From positions 1-21,750 of the IMG/VR virus record IMGVR_UViG_3300023112_000108: DNA of 21,750 nt; one strand, given 5' to 3'. The position numbers and the translations under genes are program-made. Shown piece after piece: positions 15,093 to 21,750 of the stretch (positions are counted from its first letter, which is position 1; every line of letters starts with the position of its first letter). The notes below the pieces were generated by a model. It saw nothing but the letters and a program-made list of their open reading frames with translations, was not told the origin of the DNA and made no database searches. Source of the DNA: a virus.

Positions 15093-16150
15093 GTTTTATA
15101 TTTTTCGTATTCTGGTTTAACTTTAACTTTAAAAACATAAAGATTTCTATTTGATATATCTATTTCCGTTCTTGCTTTTTTTTCTAAATAACAAAAACTC
15201 TCAGAACATAATTTTTCTTTCTCATGAAGATGTAAAATCATGTCTTCAGGAGTATAGTATTTCACCTCATCGTAATTAATACAGTTTAGCCAAAATTTAA
15301 AATCTTTGTTTACATCTAACCTATAGAAACTGTCACGAATTTCTTTTGCTAATTCCCATATTAAATGAGGATTTTTATTATAGTCAATGGTTGGTATAAT
15401 AGTAGACAAAACCAGCAAATCTGATCTGTCTTCTGAATTCAGCCACCCGGTTATCTCTTCACTTAATTTACTATCTAAAATTAATTTGTGATTTCCAGAT
15501 AATATAAAATCCTCAGCATTTATTATTTCTATATTAGGATCTGTTTCTATTAAATAAGCAATATTTAATGCCATCCCTGTTATTATGTATTCTGTCATAC
15601 ACATTTCAACAGTTGTATCTATACTTGTTGGTCTATATGAATATAAATTACATAATTTATCAGTTATGTCACTTTCGCAGAGGACGTTAAATGGATAAGC
15701 ATCTATAAAAGGAACAACTCCTGAAGTACTTTCTACAACATCATAATTCCATAATTCAAATAAAAAACTTGTTGCTTTTATTTTTTCTCCACTTTTATAT
15801 ACCCTGCGAGGACTTTCATCTCCAATAAATAAATCAGCTATCTTATAATTACTTGTAATTTTTATATTGTTATCTGCGGCAACAGCTTTAATTCTTTCTG
15901 TAGATGCGCTGCATCCCGGAATAATAAAAGCTTTTTTATGCCCTTTTGGAGTTTTCACTCTTTTTTTATATTCATCATCGTGTAAGCAATGCTCAACTCT
16001 TTCAAACTTATCCTCAATTTGAGTCATTATTACTTTATGTATCTCTAGACTAGTCGGTGAAGATATGAACCCAATTACGGGTTCATCCTCCAACGAAAAG
16101 TGTTCAAGAGCATCTTGATTAAACTCTTGAAAAATTGATTTATTACTCAT
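15077..16150 (-). CDS. Unknown phage protein with N-K-T...AD motif
   Basis: A protein of 357 residues whose ATG shares one base with the stop of the AAA+ ATPase gene. Residues 74-110 read AFIIPGCSASTERIKAVAAD then NNIKITSNYKIADLFIGDE, a beta-alpha-beta-like unit ending in A-D followed by a hydrophobic strand, loosely reminiscent of a BRCT-type half domain. At 222-244 it has LILDSKL and GWLNSEDRSDLL followed by DYNKN, again like the protein encoded downstream. No catalytic motif is seen. The one-base overlap with the ATPase suggests a stoichiometric partner. The BRCT comparison is only an impression. Confidence 0.65.
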   Translation of the reverse strand: MSNKSIFQEFNQDALEHFSLEDEPVIGFISSPTSLEIHKVIMTQIEDKFERVEHCLHDDEYKKRVKTPKGHKKAFIIPGCSASTERIKAVAADNNIKITSNYKIADLFIGDESPRRVYKSGEKIKATSFLFELWNYDVVESTSGVVPFIDAYPFNVLCESDITDKLCNLYSYRPTSIDTTVEMCMTEYIITGMALNIAYLIETDPNIEIINAEDFILSGNHKLILDSKLSEEITGWLNSEDRSDLLVLSTIIPTIDYNKNPHLIWELAKEIRDSFYRLDVNKDFKFWLNCINYDEVKYYTPEDMILHLHEKEKLCSESFCYLEKKARTEIDISNRNLYVFKVKVKPEYEKYKTCSKK

Positions 16151-17409
16151 TATTTTACGGTCATTTTAATTATTTCAGGTTTCATCATTAATTTGCTAAA
16201 TTTTTGTTTGTTTCCATTATAAATGGTTCTAACAATCAAATACTTAAGATCATTAGTAAAATACTCGCCTGTACAAAGAGTTTCTAATCTATCCGTAATC
16301 TTTGCACTAATTGTATTTTTTAAAGAGTAGACAACAGCAAAGTTTGCAAGTCTAGTTGCAAGGATTGATGCAATGTCTGCACGATAATTATCATCTTTAC
16401 CAATACAACTGTTTAATTCACCAAGAATATGTTGTTCATTTTCATGAGTTAATAAGTCTTTTGGTGTAACTAGTTTATCCAACTTGTTGTTAATAAAAAT
16501 GGTAAACATAGATGCAAACTCTTCTCCAACAGAACCTTCGCCAATCATTTGAACCATAGGCAAAGACTTATCAAAATTTTCAAATGAACTAATTGCATTA
16601 AAAAATGTAGTAATAGATCTTGCATTTGTTTCTTGAGTTATTAGCTCAGGATGTAAAAGCAAAAAGTTAATACATCTAGTATCAATACTTGCTTCTTCTG
16701 CCCACTTAGCCCATACATCAATGTCAAATTTTAGATTAGCCGTAACATATCTTGTTTTTTGTGCAGAATCTACAGAATTAACCATATAGTCACCATTATC
16801 AGGATTTGCTGTTAAAATAATATGCCAATTTTTAGGCAATTTCCATGAAATATACTCCTGTCTATCAATGAGCTCCATTACTGCTTGAATAAATCTAACA
16901 TCAGCACGGTTCCAGTCATCAAGCAGTAGAATGCCTCCTTCTTTTTTGTCTGCAATCCATTCAGGAGCACAATAAGACATTCTGTTTTTACCTGTAACTT
17001 TCCAGCCTTGTTTTAAAAAGTCTTGAACAGCTAGTTCATCAACCCATTGACCAATTTTTTTCTTAACGGGCGTTTTTGCAATCTGTTCTTTTTGTGTAGC
17101 AGTATAATTTAGATTATCTAATCCTGAATGTAGTGGATTCATAATCTTCTCCTTATACATTTGAAATTGTCTTACTGGAAAACCTACAAGATCTCCCAAT
17201 TCCTCAATTTGCGCTAAGTTTAATTTTACAAATGCAAGGTTGTTTTCTTTTGCCAACTCAACTATAGTGGATGTTTTACCAATCCCTGATTCACCTACAA
17301 CCTCTACAGATACAGAATTTTTTTCATTCTCCTGTAAGAAGTTGTTATTTTTAATTATATGGTTTACAAAACCTTTTAATTCGTCGATGTTTAAATCTAC
17401 TTGTGCCAT
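16150..17409 (-). CDS. MoxR/CobS-like AAA+ ATPase
   Basis: A protein of 419 residues. Walker A is GESGIGKT (39-46), Walker B is GILLLDDWNRAD (159-170) and sensor 1 is ILTANPDNGD (198-207); Arg220 in QKTRYV and Arg264 in NARSITTF are candidates for arginine finger and sensor 2. The DDWNRAD form and the long insert between Walker A and B fit the MoxR/CobS branch, which typically works as a ring ATPase together with a VWA-domain protein. The VWA gene lies directly upstream in the same operon (13-nt gap). CobS-like ATPases occur in many phages with no settled role; remodelling of a protein complex is the usual proposal. Confidence 0.88.
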   Translation of the reverse strand: MAQVDLNIDELKGFVNHIIKNNNFLQENEKNSVSVEVVGESGIGKTSTIVELAKENNLAFVKLNLAQIEELGDLVGFPVRQFQMYKEKIMNPLHSGLDNLNYTATQKEQIAKTPVKKKIGQWVDELAVQDFLKQGWKVTGKNRMSYCAPEWIADKKEGGILLLDDWNRADVRFIQAVMELIDRQEYISWKLPKNWHIILTANPDNGDYMVNSVDSAQKTRYVTANLKFDIDVWAKWAEEASIDTRCINFLLLHPELITQETNARSITTFFNAISSFENFDKSLPMVQMIGEGSVGEEFASMFTIFINNKLDKLVTPKDLLTHENEQHILGELNSCIGKDDNYRADIASILATRLANFAVVYSLKNTISAKITDRLETLCTGEYFTNDLKYLIVRTIYNGNKQKFSKLMMKPEIIKMTVK

Positions 17410-17422
17410 AATTGTTTTAATT

Positions 17423-18571
17423 TTAATTTAATTGAATTTTTTGTCCAGGTAAAGCTTCATTTACAGAACATATAGAGCTATGAACCCATAATGCATTTTT
17501 TGGACAGTTATGTGGAATACCAGCTTCTCCATCTGTAAAATATATAAGGGCTGTATACTTGCCAAATTGATTATAATGATCTATAACGGGTTGAAATATT
17601 GTTCCACCTCTACCATGTATTTCCCAATCTTCTTTAGGATTAAAATCCTTAATTGAGTTTATTTCGGTATCACATTGAACAATTGTAATTTTATGTCCAG
17701 TTTTATGCATGTGAGTCAATTCACTAAAAAATTCTTTAAGTTCATTTTTACTTACAGATCCTGATGTATCTACACCAACGCATATATGATTTTTAAATTT
17801 AATTTTAAGTCCGGGATTCTCAGAATACCTTTTGTTATATTTTCTTCTGAGCTTCTTTGTAAAAACAATAGAAGAGTTTCCAACAAATCTTCTTAGATAT
17901 CCTTTCCAATCAAATTTGGCAGGTTCAACATGTTTTAATCTTTCAATAAGATCTGCAAGTTCACCAGGTATATTTCCGCATGTTTTTTCTACATGTTCAG
18001 CAACATCTTTTATTTGGTGTTCTATTTGTTTTTTAATTAATTTTTGATCTGTCTCAGCAATATCTTCAAATTCATCCCATGTTCCATGCATATCATCACC
18101 CACTTCATCTAACATGGAATTTAAATTTGGACATGTTCTATTTTCATGCTCTTCTTGCAATTTTTTATAATACCAGTCTGTACCCATTTTGGCAGGCAGA
18201 TGTATTTCGGGGAAACTTTCCATTGTTATTCCGCCTTCTGGTAAATAATCTGGATCAATATATTGGTTGATTTCAAGATCTGCAGCTATGTTAAATAGTT
18301 TTTTATCTGCATATCCAGTTCTAGATAGCATATGACCAAAAGATATATGGAGTATTTCATGTTTTAATAATCCTATTTTATGTTTATCTGAAAGATTACT
18401 AAAAAACTCAGAGTTAATGTATAATTGTACATTCATTCCGTTTTTAGATACACCAGCAGTTTGCACATGATCCCCATAAATTTTATTCATACTAATTAGA
18501 AAGAGACCATAAAAAGGCTCTTTAAATATTAGACTTTTTGAAGTTTTGGAGACTAAATCAGCTATTTTCAT
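17423..18571 (-). CDS. VWA-domain protein with metallopeptidase-like N-terminus (DUF2201/CobT-like)
   Basis: I choose ATG 18571 (382 residues) over a TTG at 18607, which would deepen the overlap with the upstream gene. The N-terminal half contains LKHEILHISFGH with a zinc HExxH motif (71-75) and NIAADLEIN (94-102), whose Asp98 could be the third ligand. The C-terminal half is a von Willebrand factor A domain with intact MIDAS residues: DTSGS (268-272), GGT (322-324) and FTDGE (345-349). The linker (about 140-215) is helical and acidic. This architecture matches the DUF2201/VWA-like family that partners MoxR-type ATPases. Either the peptidase site is active, or it is a structural relic; the sequence keeps all the ligands. 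Confidence 0.85.
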   Translation of the reverse strand: MKIADLVSKTSKSLIFKEPFYGLFLISMNKIYGDHVQTAGVSKNGMNVQLYINSEFFSNLSDKHKIGLLKHEILHISFGHMLSRTGYADKKLFNIAADLEINQYIDPDYLPEGGITMESFPEIHLPAKMGTDWYYKKLQEEHENRTCPNLNSMLDEVGDDMHGTWDEFEDIAETDQKLIKKQIEHQIKDVAEHVEKTCGNIPGELADLIERLKHVEPAKFDWKGYLRRFVGNSSIVFTKKLRRKYNKRYSENPGLKIKFKNHICVGVDTSGSVSKNELKEFFSELTHMHKTGHKITIVQCDTEINSIKDFNPKEDWEIHGRGGTIFQPVIDHYNQFGKYTALIYFTDGEAGIPHNCPKNALWVHSSICSVNEALPGQKIQLN

Positions 18572-18917
18572 ATTTATAATTTTTTTTTGTAAACTCAAAT
18601 AATTCAAACATATCTTGTTGAATATTTATTTCTTTTTTTATTGTTTCTAATAAACAGTCTTTACACCATTCTATAACAAAGTTGGGATGATGATCTTTCA
18701 GTATACTACTAAACTTACCATGCTCTATTATTAACAAAAAAATCCCTCTGTTATAGGGATTTAAATTTTTATAAAGTAATTTCAAATGAATGACCTTTGT
18801 ATTTGCATTATTTAATATTGATATAGCTAAATTTGTGTCATCTTTATTTGCTGATGAAATCATATTCAATATGTTTTTAAAGCTATCTATATCAATTTCT
18901 ATTTTTTCATATTCCAA
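18558..18917 (-). CDS. Small unknown protein sharing a motif with operon neighbours
   Basis: A protein of 119 residues. The start is a TTG at 18917, overlapping the resolvase gene by 19 nt; the ATG at 18908-18910 is in another frame and the first in-frame Met comes 18 residues later, so the true start is uncertain. It overlaps the VWA gene start by 14 nt. Residues 17-50 (NMISSANKDDTNLAISIL then NNANTKV) resemble a segment of the proteins at 13911-15092 and 15077-16150. The rest is helical and aromatic-rich, with HHPNFVIEWCKDCLLETI. Probably an accessory of the AAA+/VWA operon; function unknown. Confidence 0.55.
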   Translation of the reverse strand: MEYEKIEIDIDSFKNILNMISSANKDDTNLAISILNNANTKVIHLKLLYKNLNPYNRGIFLLIIEHGKFSSILKDHHPNFVIEWCKDCLLETIKKEINIQQDMFELFEFTKKNYKYENS

Positions 18918-19291
18918 TCTTTATTTATTTCTATTATTACTCCTGGTGATTCTTTGTCATATTTATATTCTTTAAAAACCGGTATTATAAAGGTCATATT
19001 ATCATCTTCAATCCATCCGTGTTTAACCATATCATCTTGCACTGTTTGTGCAGGATTGATATAATCAAATTTATGCCGCGTGCCTCTAATGAAAGTAAAT
19101 GAAATCATAACAGGTAGATTATGCTTTGTCAATTCTTTTTTAAATTCATCAGCATATTTCTCATAATAGGCGTTTGTATCTTTCCTATAGTTCATAACAG
19201 TTTTGCTTGCTATAAAATATTTTCCTGTCCACCTTCTTCCATTTTTACTTGATGGAACATTCCCAGGTATAAACCATTTTTTATTTTCCAT
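18899..19291 (-). CDS. RusA-like Holliday junction resolvase
   Basis: A protein of 130 residues, the usual size for RusA-type enzymes. The N-terminus has FIPGNVPSSKNGRRW with the S-K-N segment typical of the family, and the acidic core appears as FDYINPAQTVQDD (Asp76, Asp86, Asp87) followed by GWIEDDN (Asp96, Asp97), equivalent to the D-x-D-N...K...D...DD arrangement of RusA. The family Lys is replaced by Gln here. The enzyme would cut four-way junctions formed during recombination or replication so that DNA can be packaged. Its start overlaps the primase stop by 11 nt. Confidence 0.72.
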   Translation of the reverse strand: MENKKWFIPGNVPSSKNGRRWTGKYFIASKTVMNYRKDTNAYYEKYADEFKKELTKHNLPVMISFTFIRGTRHKFDYINPAQTVQDDMVKHGWIEDDNMTFIIPVFKEYKYDKESPGVIIEINKDWNMKK

Positions 19292-20249
19292 GAATTGCTT
19301 TTTTAAGTAAGGGCTTTAATTGTTGATGAACTTTTTCAAATCCATAATCTCTAACTGAATCAGATAAATCCTTACTCATATCTAAATATATTCCATTTAT
19401 ATTATAGACGCATTTATATTTAGTTATAGCATTTTTGCCAGCTTTGTCATTGTCAAATAACGTTATTATTTTTTTATACTTATTCTTTAGGTTTTCAATA
19501 ACATATGGCTTTATCAATGTATTCTCACTATTGGGCGCTACAACTTCAATATTGTATCCAAACCCGGATAAACACATAGCATCTTTTAATGAAGAACATA
19601 TAACCAAATATGGTTGGTCATATTTCAATTGATCTAAGCCTTGCATTCTACTAAATATATTAAAGAATCTTCTGCCTTTTTTAGAAAAGGGTTGATATAC
19701 TTTATATAGGCTGTTTTGAGTATCACAAAAACCATATACACGGCTATCTCGAATTTTAATTTGACTAAGCTGATCATCTTCTTTTATAAGTGTATAATAA
19801 TCTATTGCTTTTACATTGAATTTTTTTAAAATAGTTGTACCTATTCTAAATTGTAACCAGTAATTAGCATCATCTTTATTCCAAGGTCTTTCTTTGTAAA
19901 AATCTAGCTTCCATTTAGCTTCAACTTTTAAGTTGACTTTTGCAGATGGATTTTCGTTATAATCTTTTATAATTTTTTCTACAGCTACCGGATAGTTTAC
20001 ATTAAATAAATATTGAACTAAATTTATTTTATTGCCCCCTTTTCCAGAAGAAAAATCTTTAAACATATACACTTGTTTTATTCTATCTACATAAATGCAC
20101 ATACTAGGATCAGTATCTTCATTATTCCATATAGATTTTATCTTTATATCCTGCCCTGTTAATACTTGATTTAAATCCAAATAATATTGAAACACCCAAT
20201 AGCTGGGTATATCTGTTATTTGGATTGCTAAATTTTTGGTGTTAATCAT
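19281..20249 (-). CDS. DnaG-type primase with TOPRIM domain
   Basis: A protein of 322 residues. The N-terminal half has DPSMCIYVD (47-55) and MFKDFSSGKGGN (62-73), the core of a CHC2-like domain but without zinc-binding Cys/His. The C-terminal half is a TOPRIM fold: PYLVICSSLKDAM (213-225), VVAPNSE and ITLFDNDKAG (262-271, with Asp266 and Asp268). The position where TOPRIM proteins usually have the catalytic Glu of E-G-x-x-D reads S-S-L-K-D, so that Glu is absent; the DxD motif is intact. No helicase domain is fused. It likely lays RNA primers for the family B polymerase. It leads the first block, 12 nt after a hairpin with a T-run (20262-20298). Confidence 0.82.
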   Translation of the reverse strand: MINTKNLAIQITDIPSYWVFQYYLDLNQVLTGQDIKIKSIWNNEDTDPSMCIYVDRIKQVYMFKDFSSGKGGNKINLVQYLFNVNYPVAVEKIIKDYNENPSAKVNLKVEAKWKLDFYKERPWNKDDANYWLQFRIGTTILKKFNVKAIDYYTLIKEDDQLSQIKIRDSRVYGFCDTQNSLYKVYQPFSKKGRRFFNIFSRMQGLDQLKYDQPYLVICSSLKDAMCLSGFGYNIEVVAPNSENTLIKPYVIENLKNKYKKIITLFDNDKAGKNAITKYKCVYNINGIYLDMSKDLSDSVRDYGFEKVHQQLKPLLKKAIHGK

Positions 20250-20261
20250 TGTTTTAAAAAA

Positions 20262-20298
20262 AATAGAGGGGGACTAACTATGCAATCCCCCCGCTATT
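20262..20298 (-). terminator. Intrinsic-terminator-like hairpin ahead of primase
   Basis: AATAG (20262-20266) and GGGGGA (20268-20273) pair with TCCCCC (20286-20291) and CTATT (20294-20298). Read leftward, the hairpin runs into eight T residues and then AAAACAATG, placing the foot 12 nt before the primase ATG. This is the best terminator-like structure of the leftward arm, yet it leaves almost no room for a promoter before primase. Confidence 0.75.
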
Positions 20299-20303
20299 CT
20301 CTG

Positions 20304-20341
20304 TTTAACCTAAAAAACCTGTGTTAGCAGGAAGAGTTAAA
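20304..20341 (-). other. Upstream hairpin including the stop codon of the ssDNA-binding gene
   Basis: TTTAAC (20304-20309) pairs with GTTAAA (20336-20341), enclosing CCTG (20318-20321) with CAGG (20328-20331). Read leftward the stop codon (20339-20337) is in the first strand and the inner stem is followed by six T residues. It sits 5 nt from the terminator-like hairpin at 20262-20298, so the two form a tandem structured 3' end. Confidence 0.4.
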
Positions 20342-21008
20342 TATCAAAATCATCACCTGAATTGCTTTTGCTTGGCTCAAATGATTCTATTACTTTTTTC
20401 TTTAATTTTTGTACATGCTTGTTTGCATCAAATGTATAAAGTCTAGATTCTTCAGAACTTACATCTAAGCTCTCTAAAGGAATCCCATCTTTTGACATTC
20501 TTGGTAGAAAAAGATCATAATTAATATAACCTTCTTTGTTTTCCCACTCTCTACCTGCTATACAAGTATTAATGTATATGTCATTTCCTGATAATATACC
20601 ATTTGCACTTTCAACAAACTCAAATATATCTTCAGCGTTTATAACATCAAGCTCATTTCTTAAACCTAAAGTTTTAGCAACAAAAACCAAGTTCTTTAAA
20701 GCTTCTGTATCTCTTTTAATTTCAATACCGCTTGGAAGAGTTGTATCCTTAAAAGGATAAGGGCTTACTCTTACTCTGCCAACTTGACCCTTATATCTTG
20801 AGCCTTTTTCATCATCTTTATTTACTAAAAATCCTTGAAAACTGCCTTTCATTGGCTCAGATTCAACATGCAAAACCATGTTATAGGCCTCCTCATCATA
20901 AGGTGTTTGATCAAATGTTATACTATTAATTTTTAATTTCTGATTACCTACGCTGATAACCGGTTTAATTTTGCCAGAACCATCTGACATGTCTTTCGTA
21001 CTTAACAT
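20337..21008 (-). CDS. Putative single-stranded DNA-binding protein
   Basis: A protein of 223 residues. It is beta-rich in the first two thirds (KINSITFDQTPYDEEAYNMVLHVE, GSFQGFLVNKDD, GQVGRVRVSPYPF), consistent with an OB-like fold, and has a conserved-looking AGREWENKEGYINYDLFLPR near 150-170. The C-terminus is a Lys stretch followed by SKSNSGDDFDI, an acidic tip like that of single-strand binding proteins, which recruits replication and repair partners. Its position 10 nt after a Sak4-like ATPase and just before primase supports the call. No direct signature motif is visible, so another DNA-binding role is possible. Confidence 0.55.
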   Translation of the reverse strand: MLSTKDMSDGSGKIKPVISVGNQKLKINSITFDQTPYDEEAYNMVLHVESEPMKGSFQGFLVNKDDEKGSRYKGQVGRVRVSPYPFKDTTLPSGIEIKRDTEALKNLVFVAKTLGLRNELDVINAEDIFEFVESANGILSGNDIYINTCIAGREWENKEGYINYDLFLPRMSKDGIPLESLDVSSEESRLYTFDANKHVQKLKKKVIESFEPSKSNSGDDFDI

Positions 21009-21018
21009 AGTTTATTTT

Positions 21019-21702
21019 TTACTCTTGTTCATATTTATTTATACAATCATTTACATATTTAAGATCATTGTCTATAAATGTATCTTCAAACATACCCATT
21101 GGGGATTTTGCAGTAGTTTCACCATTGGTTTGTGTTTCAAAACCATATTTCATTGTACCATCATCTTGTTTAATAACATTTCCGAAAAGTACAATTGTAA
21201 ATAAGCCTTCTAAAGTTAAAGCATTATCTATCATTTTACCAACAGTTTTTGCTTTAATTATAATGTTGCCATTTCTATTTACCTCTTCAGGATGAGTTAA
21301 GAAATAAAGTTTTAAATCTTGTCTCATGTCTTTAGGCATCTTAGCAACAGATGCAATGTTAGTTGCTATATCTGTAAATTTATCATATCCTTTCTCATTA
21401 GCTCTATCAAAATATTCAAAAGCGGCCATGTATTGAAAATCATCTAAAATGATTGTTTTAATATGAGCCATATTTTCATTTATATGCTTTAATGCCTTCA
21501 TTATTCCGCTTGCAGTTGATGTATTACTTAAGTTACCTTTTGGATTATCTTTTGTAATTAAAGTATACTTGCTTTTAGAGCCTTTAAAAGGTAAAGCTTT
21601 ACCTGCAATATTAATAACGAATGTTTCAGCTGGATCAAGATTTCTCATAGAGGAGGACTTACCTTTGCCTGAATCAGCTATAATTAATGTACTTTGTGCC
21701 AT
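21019..21702 (-). CDS. Sak4-like RecA-fold ATPase (recombination)
   Basis: A protein of 227 residues with an in-frame stop at 21717-21715 upstream, fixing the start at ATG 21702. Walker A is ADSGKGKSSS (9-18) at the extreme N-terminus, Walker B is TIILDDFQYM (83-92), and YFLTHPE (133-139) is sensor-like. A short single-domain RecA-fold ATPase with the P-loop near the N-terminus, next to an ssDNA-binding protein, fits Sak4-type phage recombinases (AAA_24 family), which assist single-strand annealing. A C-terminal stretch with LFGNVIKQDDGTMKYGFETQTNG is typical of this family. A role in packaging or partitioning is less likely in this context. Confidence 0.78.
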   Translation of the reverse strand: MAQSTLIIADSGKGKSSSMRNLDPAETFVINIAGKALPFKGSKSKYTLITKDNPKGNLSNTSTASGIMKALKHINENMAHIKTIILDDFQYMAAFEYFDRANEKGYDKFTDIATNIASVAKMPKDMRQDLKLYFLTHPEEVNRNGNIIIKAKTVGKMIDNALTLEGLFTIVLFGNVIKQDDGTMKYGFETQTNGETTAKSPMGMFEDTFIDNDLKYVNDCINKYEQE

Positions 21703-21704
21703 AT

Positions 21705-21750
21705 TTATTTTATTTTATCTATATTTTCTAGTGTTACTGTTATTTTTTCT
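21705..21750 (-). CDS. Possible 3' end of an upstream gene
   Basis: Read leftward, one frame is open from the window edge and encodes EKITVTLENIDKIK before TAA at 21705-21707, 2 nt before the Sak4-like start. The operon-like spacing and protein-like composition suggest the C-terminus of another gene of the same operon. Only 14 residues are visible, so identity cannot be judged. Confidence 0.35.
   Translation of the reverse strand, partial: EKITVTLENIDKIK

Noticed and set aside
18572-18607. TTG start giving the VWA protein 12 extra residues
   Set aside because: The ATG at 18571 has a good A-rich leader and gives a smaller overlap with the upstream gene; the extra residues show no conserved feature.
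1-21750. CRISPR arrays, insertion sequences, integrase or attachment sites
   Set aside because: No regularly spaced direct repeats, transposase or integrase motifs were seen on either strand.

Overview
The window looks like part of a tailed double-stranded DNA phage genome, or a prophage or metagenomic contig derived from one. It holds tail and lysis genes on one strand and a full replication and recombination set on the other, with no cellular metabolic genes. It is strongly AT-rich, and start codons sit in A-rich leaders with no clear Shine-Dalgarno sequence. Together with the tail-domain and polymerase types, this points to a host in the Bacteroidota, probably marine. The host call is inference. 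The standard genetic code reads through every gene.

Plus strand, 1-6910 (late or structural arm): four small lysine-rich proteins share a PMQYFRE peptide motif. The first is cut by the window edge. They are followed by a holin, a 57-residue Cys-rich protein, two related tail proteins (2112-3305 and 3915-4445) flanking a putative cell-wall lysis enzyme (3318-3908), two lectin-like tail proteins that are paralogues (4447-5361 and 5610-6518) around a small acidic protein, and a last unknown gene. Spacing is very tight, often with 1-4 nt overlaps. The arm ends with a stem that contains the last stop codon and then an intrinsic terminator.

Convergence zone, 6911-7129: hairpins and palindromes, no gene.

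Minus strand, 21750-7130 (replication arm, read right to left): Sak4-like ATPase, ssDNA-binding protein candidate; DnaG-type primase, RusA-like resolvase, small unknown, VWA/metallopeptidase-like protein, MoxR/CobS-like AAA+ ATPase, two related unknown proteins; ATP-dependent DNA ligase, PD-(D/E)XK nuclease, two unknowns; family B DNA polymerase, MazG-like pyrophosphohydrolase, a tiny membrane peptide and a DUF932 protein. Nearly all genes touch or overlap. The only three gaps longer than about 60 nt each carry a two-tier hairpin whose foot lies 12-15 nt before the start codon of primase, ligase and polymerase respectively, so the arm splits into three blocks, each led by a core replication enzyme.

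The most interesting points are these hairpin leaders; the AAA+/VWA pair with three co-operonic unknown proteins that appear to share a short motif; and the small basic protein family. All functional calls come from reading motifs by eye; no database search was run.
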